A stretch of DNA of 64,000 nt from Mucilaginibacter sp. CSA2-8R (lineage in GTDB: Bacteria; Bacteroidota; Bacteroidia; Sphingobacteriales; Sphingobacteriaceae): positions 5,208,001-5,272,000 of the forward strand of contig NZ_CP152389.1 in assembly GCF_038806765.1 (NCBI RefSeq), written 5' to 3'. Made by a program: the position numbers and the translations under genes. Of this stretch, positions 1-8,361 are shown one piece after another (the first letter of the stretch is position 1; each line of letters opens with the position of its first letter). The notes beneath the pieces were generated by a model that saw nothing but the letters and a program-made list of their open reading frames with translations, had not been told where the DNA came from and searched no databases.

Positions 1-629
1 TTAACATTTTTGGTAGCGTGCGCCATCTTCTCAATCTTTTCCTCAAAGTTCTCGAGCAGGGCAATAGTCAGGTCGGGCGTGCGGTAAAACTCAGCCCACA
101 AAGGCAGGTTTTTCATAATCACGGCCGATAGGTCTCCAAAAGAAATATCTGTGTTAAGCTGGCCGATTTGATGGCTGCCCCCTAGGGTAAGGCTCTTGCC
201 AGTAAACAGCAGGGCATCAGGCCGGTTATTGCAATAAATAGTCAGCATATCTTTGCCGCCCTTAAAATGGCATTCTTCCAGGGCTTCTTCGCTTACCGGG
301 ATAAACTTGCTGCGGTCGCTGGTGGTGCCTGATGATTTAGCAAACCAACGAATTTCTGACGGCCACAGCACATTTTGTTCGCCTTTAAGCATCCGCTCAA
401 TATAGGGCTTAAGCGTATCGTAATTTTGTAAGGGAACGTGTTGCTTAAAATCGGCAAGGGTATTAATACTGCGGTAATGGTGCTTGCGGCCCCACTCGGT
501 ATCCTGTGCGTTGTTGATGAGCTGATTAAACCATTCATCCTGAACTTCATTGGGATATTTCATGAAAAGCTCAATCTGATGAATGCGCTTTTTCATGAGC
601 CAGGTAGCAACAGAATTTATAATGGTCAT
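1..629 (-). CDS. GH3 auxin-responsive promoter family protein (partial, 3' end outside window)
   Basis: The reading frame starts at the ATG read from 629 down and stays open to the window edge, giving about 209 N-terminal residues of a protein that is normally around 500. It contains an SSGTTSDRSKFIPV segment (about residues 97-110), the phosphate-binding motif of GH3-type acyl-adenylating enzymes, preceded by WFAKSSG and followed by GGSHQIGQL. GH3 proteins join carboxylic acids to amines through an acyl-AMP; the substrate of the bacterial members is generally unknown. It follows lptB on the same strand with only 15 bases between, so the two are probably cotranscribed. Family assignment is secure; substrate is not known. 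Confidence 0.85.
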   Translation of the reverse strand, partial: MTIINSVATWLMKKRIHQIELFMKYPNEVQDEWFNQLINNAQDTEWGRKHHYRSINTLADFKQHVPLQNYDTLKPYIERMLKGEQNVLWPSEIRWFAKSSGTTSDRSKFIPVSEEALEECHFKGGKDMLTIYCNNRPDALLFTGKSLTLGGSHQIGQLNTDISFGDLSAVIMKNLPLWAEFYRTPDLTIALLENFEEKIEKMAHATKNV

Positions 630-644
630 ATTGTTGCTCCGAAA

Positions 645-1382
645 TTAAACAAAAGTTTTTCTTTTAAGTACAAAGTTTGCGCCCAAGTATACTTTGCGTA
701 CCATCTCGTTAGCGGCCAGTACTTCGGGCACACCCGACTCTAAAATTTTACCTTCAAATAAAAGATAAGCCCGGTCAGTAATAGATAAGGTTTCTTGTAC
801 GTTGTGGTCAGTGATCAGGATGCCGATGTTGCGGTGTTTAAGCTTAGCAACCATGCTTTGAATTTCTTCAACAGCAATAGGGTCTACACCGGCAAAAGGT
901 TCATCCAGCAAAATAAAGTTAGGCTCTGCAGCCAGTGCACGCGCTATCTCTGTACGCCGGCGCTCACCGCCCGACAGTAAATCACCTCGATTTTTACGCA
1001 CTTTATGCAAACTGAATTCATCAATTAGTTCTTCCAGCTTGTCTTTTTGCTGTTGCTTAGCCATACCGCCCATCTCGAGTACGGCTTTGATATTGTCTTC
1101 TACCGTAAGTTTCCGAAAAACAGAGGCTTCCTGCGCCAGGTAGCCGATACCTTTTTGCGCCCGGCGGTACATGGCATCGGTTGTAATTTCTTCGTCGTCT
1201 AAAAAAATACGGCCTTCGTTGGGCTTAATCAGGCCCACAATCATGTAAAACGATGTAGTTTTACCGGCACCGTTAGGCCCTAATAAACCTACAATCTCAC
1301 CTTGCGATACATTGAACGACACATCATTAACAACGGTACGTTGCTTGTACTTTTTTACCAGATGATCGGCGCGTAGATTCAT
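645..1382 (-). CDS. lptB: LPS export ABC transporter ATP-binding protein LptB
   Basis: The 245-residue cytoplasmic ATPase powers the Lpt bridge that extracts lipopolysaccharide from the inner membrane. Visible motifs are Walker A GPNGAGKT (35-42), the signature LSGGE (136-140), Walker B FILLDE (156-161) and the H-loop histidine H193 (TDHN). The length, the LSGGERRR signature context and the C-terminal DRAYLLFEGKILESG segment fit LptB rather than a generic ABC ATPase. The short C-terminal tail NFVLKRKTFV is slightly longer than in proteobacterial LptB. lptF, lptG, lptC and lptA are not in the window. The GH3-family gene lies immediately downstream on the same strand. Confidence 0.93.
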   Translation of the reverse strand: MNLRADHLVKKYKQRTVVNDVSFNVSQGEIVGLLGPNGAGKTTSFYMIVGLIKPNEGRIFLDDEEITTDAMYRRAQKGIGYLAQEASVFRKLTVEDNIKAVLEMGGMAKQQQKDKLEELIDEFSLHKVRKNRGDLLSGGERRRTEIARALAAEPNFILLDEPFAGVDPIAVEEIQSMVAKLKHRNIGILITDHNVQETLSITDRAYLLFEGKILESGVPEVLAANEMVRKVYLGANFVLKRKTFV

Positions 1383-1456
1383 AGTGTATTTGTTAATTGA
1401 CAGGTATATAATGAGCGTAAATTATAATCCCATCCTGCTGCCTGGCGATCTCTCGC

Positions 1457-3154
1457 TTAGCATCTAATTCCTTTAATATTTAATTGTATAGAGCGTTTAT
1501 CGCGCCAAATGTTTTCTTCAATAGTGTAACAAATATCAAATGGTTTGCCCTGGCGTATCTCGTTAATACACTCGCCCTGGTTAAAGGCAATGCAATCAAA
1601 CCAGGTAGAATTATTTTGGTACACCGACATTTTAATATGGTTGCTGCCTACCAGATTAATGCCACCATAAGCCTGTACATTGCGGCTCACAAATACCGGC
1701 GACATGTTTTCGGGACCAAACGGGCCAAACTGATTAAGCACCCTGAAAAATTTTGGCGTAATATCAGCCAGTTGTAATTCGGCGTCGATGCAAATTTCCT
1801 GCACCAGTTGCTGCTCGGTAATAGAAGCGCTCACCACCTCTTCAAACCTTTCCATAAAAGCCTCTACCTTTTCGGGCTGCATAGTAAGGCCTGCTGCATA
1901 TTTGTGACCGCCAAACTGTAAAAGCAGGTCACTGCATCCACTCAAAGCCTCATACAAATCAAAGCCTACCACAGAGCGGGCCGAGCCAGCCACATGTCCG
2001 TTAGAGCGGGTAAGCACAATGGTAGGCCGGTAATATTTTTCGGTAAGCCGCGAAGCTACAATACCAATTACACCTTTATGCCATTTTTCATTAAATACCA
2101 CGGTCGATTTACGATTGAGCCCCATGGTATCATCTGCAATCATGGCCAGCGCCTGGTCTGTAATGCTTAAATCGTGCTCTTTGCGTTCGTTATTTTTTAA
2201 ACTAATAAGTTGCCCTTTTTCATGGGCAACATCAACGTCATTAGCAAGTAATAGCTCAACGGCATGTTTGGCATCGTCAATACGGCCGGCGGCATTGATG
2301 CGGGGCCCTATTAAAAAAACAATATCGGCAATAGAGTAAGCGGTGGTTTTACCCGCTATCTCTTTCAAAATTTGAAGTCCTGTGCTTGGCTCGGTATTTA
2401 GCTTTTGTAAACCATAAGCCGCCAGTACACGGTTTTCGCCGGTAATATGTACAATATCGCAAGCTATACTGGTAACTACCAGGTCAAGGTACTGCGCTAC
2501 TTCGTCAAAAGGCAAATCGTGCTTTTGGCCATAAGCTTGTATCAGTTTAAAGCCTATACCACATCCAGATAATTCTTTGTACGGGTAAGTGCAATCTAAA
2601 CGTTTAGGGTCGAGCACGGCGACAGCATCAGGTAAGGTTTCGCCAGGCATGTGGTGGTCGCAAATAACAAAATCAATTCCTTTGGTATTTGCATACTCAA
2701 TTTTATCAACCGCCTTAATACCACAATCGAGCGCAATAATGAGCGAAAAGCCGTTGGCTGCTGCATAATCAATACCTTGGGTAGAGATGCCATAGCCTTC
2801 AAGGTAACGGTCGGGGATGTAGTATTCCAGGTGTTGGTAGCGGCTGCTCAAAAAGCTGTAAACCAAGGTTACGGCAGTAGTACCATCTACATCATAATCA
2901 CCAAAAATTAAGATTTTTTCACCCTTGTTAATGGCCTGGTCAATCCGTTCAATGGCCTTTTCCATATCGGCCATCAAAAAAGGATCATGCAGGTGCCGCA
3001 GGTCGGGCCTGAAAAAATAATGCGCCTGCTCAAAGCTACAAATACCTCTTTGCAGCAATAAAGTACTTAAAACAGGGTCAATACCCAGTTCGGCAGCCAG
3101 TTGCTGTACTGCTTTTATATCCGGGCTATGCTTTACCGACCACCGTTTTTGCAT
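1457..3154 (-). CDS. recJ: Single-stranded-DNA-specific exonuclease RecJ
   Basis: RecJ is a 5'-3' exonuclease on single-stranded DNA that acts in recombinational and mismatch repair. The 565-residue protein has the DHH-superfamily motif I GDYDVDGT (85-92) and motif III DHH (166-168, in ICDHHMPG). The DHHA1 region follows, with GPRINAAGRI and later GSARSVVGFDLYEAL and QFGGHKYAAG. The C-terminal OB-like domain (FNQGECINEIRQGKPFDICY) completes the expected architecture, and the length is normal. It starts at the ATG at 3154 and is divergent from the hydrolase gene at 3242, with a short AT-rich intergenic region carrying both promoters. The next gene downstream on the same strand, lptB, is 74 bases away. 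Confidence 0.95.
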   Translation of the reverse strand: MQKRWSVKHSPDIKAVQQLAAELGIDPVLSTLLLQRGICSFEQAHYFFRPDLRHLHDPFLMADMEKAIERIDQAINKGEKILIFGDYDVDGTTAVTLVYSFLSSRYQHLEYYIPDRYLEGYGISTQGIDYAAANGFSLIIALDCGIKAVDKIEYANTKGIDFVICDHHMPGETLPDAVAVLDPKRLDCTYPYKELSGCGIGFKLIQAYGQKHDLPFDEVAQYLDLVVTSIACDIVHITGENRVLAAYGLQKLNTEPSTGLQILKEIAGKTTAYSIADIVFLIGPRINAAGRIDDAKHAVELLLANDVDVAHEKGQLISLKNNERKEHDLSITDQALAMIADDTMGLNRKSTVVFNEKWHKGVIGIVASRLTEKYYRPTIVLTRSNGHVAGSARSVVGFDLYEALSGCSDLLLQFGGHKYAAGLTMQPEKVEAFMERFEEVVSASITEQQLVQEICIDAELQLADITPKFFRVLNQFGPFGPENMSPVFVSRNVQAYGGINLVGSNHIKMSVYQNNSTWFDCIAFNQGECINEIRQGKPFDICYTIEENIWRDKRSIQLNIKGIRC

Positions 3155-3241
3155 ACTTTTGCGTTTTGGAAACCTTTAATGAATTTTAAGGGTTAATAAC
3201 CAACAAAGTTACATTTCTGTTAACACGCGTACATTATAAAT

Positions 3242-4012
3242 ATGGAAATTTTTGCACTGGGCGAAGGCTCCTATTCGGTTGATGCTACCAAAAAGTTTAT
3301 TCCGTTTAACCCATTAACCGATAATGCCAAAGACAGACTGGGCTCTTTATTTATACATGTAAATCCATTTTTGGTTAAAACTGAGCGCGATCTGATTTTG
3401 TTCGACAGCGGCTTAGGTTATAAAGACGATAAGGACGAACTTTTATTGCACCAGCACATCCGCAATGCAGGCTTTGCCCCCGGTGAGGTAACACTGGTAT
3501 TGCAATCGCACCTGCATTACGATCATACCGGCGGATTAGTTGTAGAACGTAGTGGCAAGTTAGAGCTTAGCTTTCCGCAGGCTACACATATTATTCAACA
3601 AGGCGAATGGGACTACGCCTGGTCGGGCAAATCATCATCATACCGGTTGCCTATCCTGGAAACGCTAAAAAACGCAGCCCGGATTGAATTTGTAGAGGGC
3701 GATGGTGAGGTAAGGCCGGGAATACATTATGAATTATCGGGTGGACATACCCAATTTCATCAGGTGTTTTTAGTAGAAGATAATGGCGAAAAATGTTTTT
3801 TTGGAGGAGATGAATTGCCAGAGCCTGAGCAACTATTGCGGAAGTTTGCAGCTAAGTATGACTATGATGGTCGCAAAGCGATGAATCTGCGCGAAGAGTA
3901 TGGCAAAAAAGCTGCCTACGAGCAATGGGCATGCTTATTTTATCATGCCAAAAGCGTACCGGTGGGTAATGTAAGCTATGATGGCGAGATTTTTACCATA
4001 ACGCCGATTTAA
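3242..4012 (+). CDS. MBL-fold metallo-hydrolase
   Basis: This 256-residue protein has the metallo-beta-lactamase fold signature HLHYDH (H90, H92, D94, H95) preceded by VTLVLQS. H169 in SGGHTQFH and the aspartate in FFGGDELPEP supply further metal ligands. There is no signal peptide, so it should be cytoplasmic. The layout resembles the lactonase/AttM-like group of the superfamily (LILFDSGLGY near residue 55 and a HIIQQGEWDYA segment), but substrate cannot be read from sequence. It is divergent from recJ and convergent with the receiver-domain gene, sharing four bases at the stop codons (4009-4012). Confidence 0.88.
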   Translation: MEIFALGEGSYSVDATKKFIPFNPLTDNAKDRLGSLFIHVNPFLVKTERDLILFDSGLGYKDDKDELLLHQHIRNAGFAPGEVTLVLQSHLHYDHTGGLVVERSGKLELSFPQATHIIQQGEWDYAWSGKSSSYRLPILETLKNAARIEFVEGDGEVRPGIHYELSGGHTQFHQVFLVEDNGEKCFFGGDELPEPEQLLRKFAAKYDYDGRKAMNLREEYGKKAAYEQWACLFYHAKSVPVGNVSYDGEIFTITPI

Positions 4013-4428
4013 GCAGTTTTTTCTACCGTAAAAAGTTCTTTTATTTTGTCGACGTTAAGTGGCTTTGAAATGAAGTTTTTAACCAGTGGATATGACTTAG
4101 CTTTGTTGATATCGTTGCTAAAAACAGAGGAAGAAATAATATAAATTTTTGACTTCTTGAGCGGATCAATTTCTAAACGCTTAAAATCTTCTAAAAACTC
4201 CCATCCGTTCATGATAGGCATGTTAATATCAAGCAGTATATAATCGGGTAAACTGTTTGGGTCTTTAGCCTGCAAATCTAACAACTTCTTAATTGCATAA
4301 CTCCCGTCCAAACAAGCGGTTATCTCGGTATATTCCAAAGCTTTCTTTATTAACTTTATAGATATAAAGTTATTTATCTCATCATCGTCAACCAACAATA
4401 TACTTATAGGTTTGGAGTTGCTAATCAT
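4009..4428 (-). CDS. Stand-alone response regulator receiver protein
   Basis: The 139-residue protein is a single CheY-like receiver domain with no output domain. The acidic pocket is VDDDE (13-17), the phospho-acceptor is D67 (ILLDINMP), the switch serine is near S100 (IISSS) and the conserved lysine is K122 (SKPL). Receivers of this ILLVDDD..N.F type are common in Bacteroidota as partners of hybrid or orphan histidine kinases. No kinase gene is adjacent, so the partner is unknown. The gene is monocistronic and overlaps the end of the convergent MBL-fold gene by four bases, including the stop codon. Confidence 0.9.
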   Translation of the reverse strand: MISNSKPISILLVDDDEINNFISIKLIKKALEYTEITACLDGSYAIKKLLDLQAKDPNSLPDYILLDINMPIMNGWEFLEDFKRLEIDPLKKSKIYIISSSVFSNDINKAKSYPLVKNFISKPLNVDKIKELFTVEKTA

Positions 4429-4483
4429 ATTCTAACTATACGAAAAATAAATGTAAAAAGTTTCATTCCTAAAAGTTCTGAAA

Positions 4484-4515
4484 CAAAAAAATCCCAGCTT
4501 AAGCGCTGGGATTTT
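4484..4515 (-). terminator. Rho-independent terminator after the YceI gene
   Basis: An 11-bp perfect stem (4488-4498 with 4505-4515) closes a six-base loop. Read on the minus strand it is followed by a run of seven T (4484-4490). It lies 26 bases beyond the stop of the YceI gene. Confidence 0.85.
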
Positions 4516-4540
4516 CTTATACGGAAAAAAATATGATTAG

Positions 4541-5134
4541 TTATCGGGTAGCAACTAAATTTATATTTAATAAAAATTCGTCATCAATCGCTTTGTCACC
4601 AAGGCTTTCAAAAAAGCTTTTAGAGCCGTAACGGATATCGTATTTGGTACGGTCAACTTTTACGCCGTTAGCTACAACGTTCACAGTGTTACCGGCCATG
4701 GTATAAGTTGCAGGGAAAGTTACTACGTTGGTTTTACCTTTAATAGTTAAGTTACCTGTAATGTTAACTTTGCCTGCACCGGCAGGAGTAATTTTAGTAG
4801 CCTGGAAAGTTGCAGTAGGATATTTTTCAACACCAAAAAAATCTTCAGATTTTAAGTGCCCCATTAGTTTACCTCTGCTATCGCCATCTAAGTCTGTATT
4901 TTCCATGCTGGTCATGTCAATAACGAATTTACCGCCGGTTGGTACTTTGCCATTAGTAGCAACTTCGCCAGATGCAATTTTAATGGTACCTACATGCTGG
5001 CCGGTAACCTTTTTACCAGTCCATTCAATTTTGCTTTTTTGAGCATCAACTTTAAAAGTCACCGGAGCAACTGGTTTAAAAGCAACCAGGGCTACCGCCA
5101 TAATTGCTACAAATAATGTTGTAATCTTTTTCAT
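4541..5134 (-). CDS. YceI family protein (secreted lipid-binding lipocalin-like)
   Basis: The 197-residue protein begins with a Sec signal peptide (MKKITTLFVAIMAVALVAFKPVAP). The mature part is a YceI domain with its usual segments: a start strand VDAQKSKIEWTGKKVTGQHVGT, then FVIDMTSMENTDL, LKSEDFFGVEKYPTATF, GNLTIKGKTN and VDRTKYDIRYGSKSFF near the C-terminus. YceI proteins form a beta-barrel that binds an isoprenoid-like lipid in the periplasm; their physiological role is unsettled. The gene stands alone, divergent from the trehalase gene. A TATCTTTA sequence shortly upstream on its strand resembles the Bacteroidota -7 box. Confidence 0.92.
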   Translation of the reverse strand: MKKITTLFVAIMAVALVAFKPVAPVTFKVDAQKSKIEWTGKKVTGQHVGTIKIASGEVATNGKVPTGGKFVIDMTSMENTDLDGDSRGKLMGHLKSEDFFGVEKYPTATFQATKITPAGAGKVNITGNLTIKGKTNVVTFPATYTMAGNTVNVVANGVKVDRTKYDIRYGSKSFFESLGDKAIDDEFLLNINLVATR

Positions 5135-5245
5135 GTTCTTGTGATTTCTGATGTAAAGATATATGAAAAAATTACATGTTTAAACATCTATTTTATAATT
5201 TGCTTTTTCATGACAAATAGAGCCGTTATTAGTTAATATAAAAGC

Positions 5246-6802
5246 ATGAAGACATTTCGCCTTTTTTTTATTTTAAGCGGGCTGCTGTTAACAACTAACG
5301 TATTTGCACAGCTTCAGTCACCGGCCCAAATATATCCGGGTTTGTTTGAGCAAGTACAGATGCAACAGGTTTATACCGACGGAAAAACTTTTGTTGACGC
5401 CCGGCCCAAAGCAAGACCAACCGCTATTATGCAGGCCTACCGTATCGAGCATATCAAAAAAGGATTCAATATCCAAGATTTTGCGCATAAATACTTTGAT
5501 GTGCCGGCAGTTAGCAGCACCGTTTACCGCAGCAATGTATCAGCTGGCGTACGTAAACATATTGATACTTTATGGACGGTACTGCAACACGTAGCCGATA
5601 CCGTTAAAGGCACTTCACTGTTACCTCTACCTTACAACTACGTAGTACCCGGCGGACGCTTTAGAGAAATTTATTATTGGGACTCTTATTTTACCATGCT
5701 GGGTTTAGCCGAAAGCAAGCGATATGATTTGATAGAAAGCATGGTAAAAAACTTTGCTTACCTGATTGATAGATACGGGCATATTCCTAATGGCAACCGT
5801 ACCTATTATTTGAGCCGGTCGCAGCCACCATTTTTTTCGCTGATGGTTGAGCTGCTGGCAAAATATAAAGGCAAGGAGATTTTAGTTACTTACCGCCCGC
5901 AGTTAATTAAAGAGTACCAGTACTGGATGCATGGCGCTGTCGCATTAAAACCGGGTGCCGCCGTTGAGCATACCATACGCTTGGCCGATGGTAGTTTGTT
6001 AAACCGCTATTGGGACAGCAATAATACGCCTCGCGAGGAATCGTACCGGGAAGATGTGTTGGCTGGCCGACAAACCACTCAAAAACCGCCCGACTTTTAT
6101 CGCAACATACGCGCCGCTGCCGAGTCGGGATGGGATTTTAGCAGCCGGTGGATGGCCGATGGTAAAACGCTGGCCACCATACAAACCACCAGTTTAGCCG
6201 CGGTTGATTTAAACAGCCTGATTTATCATCTAGAAACGGTTATTGCCCGCTCGTATACCATAAGCGTTAATACTAAAATGGCAGCGTTTTACCAGCGCAA
6301 AGCTGCCTTACGCAAAGTAGCTGTATTAAAATATTGCTGGGATAAGCAGAACGGTTGTTTTAAGGACTACCAATGGCAGCGTAAAAAATTATCTAACCAG
6401 ATAAGTATCGCTATGGCTTATCCTTTATTTTTTAACCTCGCAGATAAAGAACAGGCCGAAAAAGTGGCGGCCCTGATACAGAAACGCTTTTTACAGCAAG
6501 GTGGCGTGGCTACAACCGCGGTTAACACCGGGCAGCAGTGGGATGCCCCCAATGGCTGGGCGCCTTTGCAGTATATTACTATCAAAGGCCTGCAAAATTA
6601 TGGCTACTCGTTATTGGCCAAAACTATTGCCCAGCGCTGGATGCAGCTCAACATCGCCTCGTTTAAGCAAACCGGTAAGCTGCTCGAAAAGTACGATGTG
6701 CAAAACGGCAGCGCCAAAGCAGGTGGCGGCGAGTACCCCTTGCAGGATGGCTTTGGATGGACCAACGGCGTGTTGCTGAAGTTGATGAATGAGTTTAAGT
6801 AA
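5246..6802 (+). CDS. treA: Periplasmic trehalase (GH37)
   Basis: The enzyme hydrolyses alpha,alpha-trehalose to two glucose molecules. The 518-residue protein has a signal peptide ending near residue 21 (TTNVFAQ), so it acts in the periplasm. Both trehalase signatures are present: PGGRFREIYYWD (135-146) and QWDAPNGWAP (431-440). Candidate catalytic residues are D297 in ESGWDFSSRW and E496 in the GGGEYPLQDGFGW segment, as in characterised GH37 enzymes. Length is normal for the family. It is monocistronic, divergent from the YceI gene and followed by trhO, which has its own promoter. Confidence 0.93.
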   Translation: MKTFRLFFILSGLLLTTNVFAQLQSPAQIYPGLFEQVQMQQVYTDGKTFVDARPKARPTAIMQAYRIEHIKKGFNIQDFAHKYFDVPAVSSTVYRSNVSAGVRKHIDTLWTVLQHVADTVKGTSLLPLPYNYVVPGGRFREIYYWDSYFTMLGLAESKRYDLIESMVKNFAYLIDRYGHIPNGNRTYYLSRSQPPFFSLMVELLAKYKGKEILVTYRPQLIKEYQYWMHGAVALKPGAAVEHTIRLADGSLLNRYWDSNNTPREESYREDVLAGRQTTQKPPDFYRNIRAAAESGWDFSSRWMADGKTLATIQTTSLAAVDLNSLIYHLETVIARSYTISVNTKMAAFYQRKAALRKVAVLKYCWDKQNGCFKDYQWQRKKLSNQISIAMAYPLFFNLADKEQAEKVAALIQKRFLQQGGVATTAVNTGQQWDAPNGWAPLQYITIKGLQNYGYSLLAKTIAQRWMQLNIASFKQTGKLLEKYDVQNGSAKAGGGEYPLQDGFGWTNGVLLKLMNEFK

Positions 6803-6858
6803 AATGTAATATAAAAGCTTACCTGATTTTGCCAATTACAATCAGCCGGAGAAATTTG

Positions 6859-6866
6859 TATCTTTG
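6859..6866 (+). promoter_or_regulatory. Predicted trhO promoter -7 box
   Basis: TATCTTTG matches the Bacteroidota -7 consensus TAnnTTTG exactly. It ends 39 bases before the ATG at 6906. The upstream in-frame TTG at 6864 lies inside this box, so it cannot be the start of a transcript made from here. Confidence 0.6.
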
Positions 6867-6905
6867 CGCCTCATTTCACGCTGTTTGCAGCAGTATCAAT
6901 GTTTT

Positions 6906-7862
6906 ATGACAAAGTATAACACCCTACTGTATTATTGTTACTCAACAATAACCGAGGCGGAGCAATTTGCTGCCGACCATCTTAAATTTTGTAAAAGCTT
7001 AGGCTTAACCGGTCGGATCATAGTGGCCGACGAAGGGCTAAACGGCACCGTTTCGGGCACGCCTGAGGCCTGTAAAGCGTACATGGACGCGATTCATGCC
7101 GACGAGCGCTTTACCGCAACCGATTTTAAAATAGATGAGGTTGATGAACCGTCGTTTGTAAAAATGCATGTGCGCTATAAATCAGAGATTGTTCACTCCG
7201 GCCTGCGCGACCCGCATGTCATCAATCCGCAAAAACAAACCGGTAAACATCTGGAGCCTGCTGATTTTTTGGCGATGAAGGATGATGAAGATGTGGTGAT
7301 TCTGGATGTACGTTCAAACTATGAACATTCGGTTGGCCGTTTTAAAAACGCAGTAACGCTTGACATCGAAAATTTCCGCGATTTTCCGGCCAAGATTAAT
7401 GAACTGGCTCAATACAAGGATAAAAAAATATTAACCTACTGTACCGGTGGTATCAAGTGCGAAAAAGCTTCAGCTTTATTACTGCACGAGGGCTTTGAAA
7501 ATGTTTACCAGTTACATGGTGGCATCATCAAGTACGGTAAAGAAGTAGGCGGTCAGGATTTTGAAGGCAAATGCTATGTATTTGATAACCGCTTAACTGT
7601 TGATGTTAACCAGGTTAATCCAACGGTAGTTTCTACCTGCTACAACTGCGGCAAAACTACCGACAAAATGATTAACTGCGCCAACCCCGAGTGTAACGAG
7701 CACTTTACCCAGTGCGACGATTGTGGTACACAAACAGACGGCTGCTGTTCGACAGCTTGCCAAAGCCATCCTCGCAAAAGGGTGTATGATGGTACCGGAT
7801 ATTATGTAAAAGTTCCGCAGCCTGTTAACATTACCAAGAAAAGCAAAATCTCTATAATTTAA
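6906..7862 (+). CDS. trhO: tRNA uridine(34) hydroxylase TrhO (rhodanese family)
   Basis: TrhO makes 5-hydroxyuridine at the wobble position of several tRNAs. The start is the ATG at 6906 (MTKYNTLLYY), the normal family start; an in-frame TTG at 6864 overlaps the promoter box and is rejected. The 318-residue protein has an N-terminal acylphosphatase-like domain (GLTGRIIVADEGLNGTVSGT, 33-52). The rhodanese domain follows, with the catalytic cysteine C179 in LTYCTGGIKCEKA. A cysteine-rich C-terminus (CYNCGK, CANPEC, CDDCG) probably binds zinc. Length and motifs are typical. It has its own promoter and is followed by the small repeat-protein gene about 95 bases downstream. Confidence 0.94.
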   Translation: MTKYNTLLYYCYSTITEAEQFAADHLKFCKSLGLTGRIIVADEGLNGTVSGTPEACKAYMDAIHADERFTATDFKIDEVDEPSFVKMHVRYKSEIVHSGLRDPHVINPQKQTGKHLEPADFLAMKDDEDVVILDVRSNYEHSVGRFKNAVTLDIENFRDFPAKINELAQYKDKKILTYCTGGIKCEKASALLLHEGFENVYQLHGGIIKYGKEVGGQDFEGKCYVFDNRLTVDVNQVNPTVVSTCYNCGKTTDKMINCANPECNEHFTQCDDCGTQTDGCCSTACQSHPRKRVYDGTGYYVKVPQPVNITKKSKISII

Positions 7863-7956
7863 CATCCGGCACTGTGATGTGGCTGTAGTTGTCTTTATGC
7901 AATCCTTTTAATTATTTTAATGTTGACTAGTATACTCACTAAAATAATTAAAGGGT

Positions 7957-8238
7957 ATGACTTTACTAAAAAATACATTATCAAAATTTATCGGAGCTGA
8001 AGCTGTTGGTGCCGAAGGAATTGGCGCCCGGGCGATAGGTGCTTCGGCTACCGGTGCCTCTGCCCTTGGTGCGGCCGCTTTAGGTGCCTGGGCTGCCGGC
8101 GCTTTAGCTATAGGTGCTGTAGCTATTGGCGCTTTAGCCATTGGACGCGTGGCCATTAAGCGTATGGTAATTAAAGAGCTGCAAGTAGTAGGAACATTAA
8201 CTGTAGATAAGCTCATTATTAAAGAGCAACAGGAATAA
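7957..8238 (+). CDS. Small protein of tandem five-residue repeats (A-[ILV]-G-A-x)
   Basis: This 93-residue protein is almost entirely built of five-residue units. From residue 11 to 90 it can be cut into 16 pentads without a gap: FIGAE, AVGAE, GIGAR, AIGAS and so on, then AIGRV, AIKRM, VIKEL, and a more polar, beta-rich end (QVVGT LTVDK LIIKE). There is no signal peptide. The spacing recalls pentapeptide-repeat proteins, which fold as a four-sided right-handed beta-helix, but the sequence differs from the usual A(D/N)LXX; a glycine-rich membrane hairpin is the alternative. The start ATG has a purine-rich AAAGGG just upstream. It is a real gene in my view because the register continues through diverse codons. 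Function unknown. Confidence 0.75.
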   Translation: MTLLKNTLSKFIGAEAVGAEGIGARAIGASATGASALGAAALGAWAAGALAIGAVAIGALAIGRVAIKRMVIKELQVVGTLTVDKLIIKEQQE

Positions 8239-8285
8239 CCCTGTTTGAACTTACTTATTGGCTTAAGCTTGCCTGAGTTGAGCGC

Positions 8286-8326
8286 AAAAAAAGAGCGCAC
8301 AAGCCCCCTCGCGGGGCTTGTGCGCT
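8286..8326 (-). terminator. Strong terminator of the metal-efflux operon
   Basis: A 14-bp perfect stem (8294-8307 with 8313-8326, G+C-rich) closes a five-base loop. On the minus strand a run of seven T (8286-8292) follows one base later. It lies just beyond the stop of the RND permease gene at 8362 and may also stop transcription arriving from the small repeat-protein gene. Confidence 0.88.
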
Positions 8327-8361
8327 TAACAAACACACTTAACCAAAACCATATTACATGG

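Noticed and set aside
6864..6905. TTG start that would add 14 residues to TrhO
   Set aside because: The TTG lies inside the predicted -7 box, and the normal family start is the ATG at 6906.
7917..8336. A 139-codon minus-strand open frame across the small repeat-protein gene, rich in AP and APxA repeats
   Set aside because: It is the mirror of the pentad repeats on the plus strand (GCx-rich codons read backwards) and runs through the terminator; the plus-strand frame has a start site and protein-like C-terminus.
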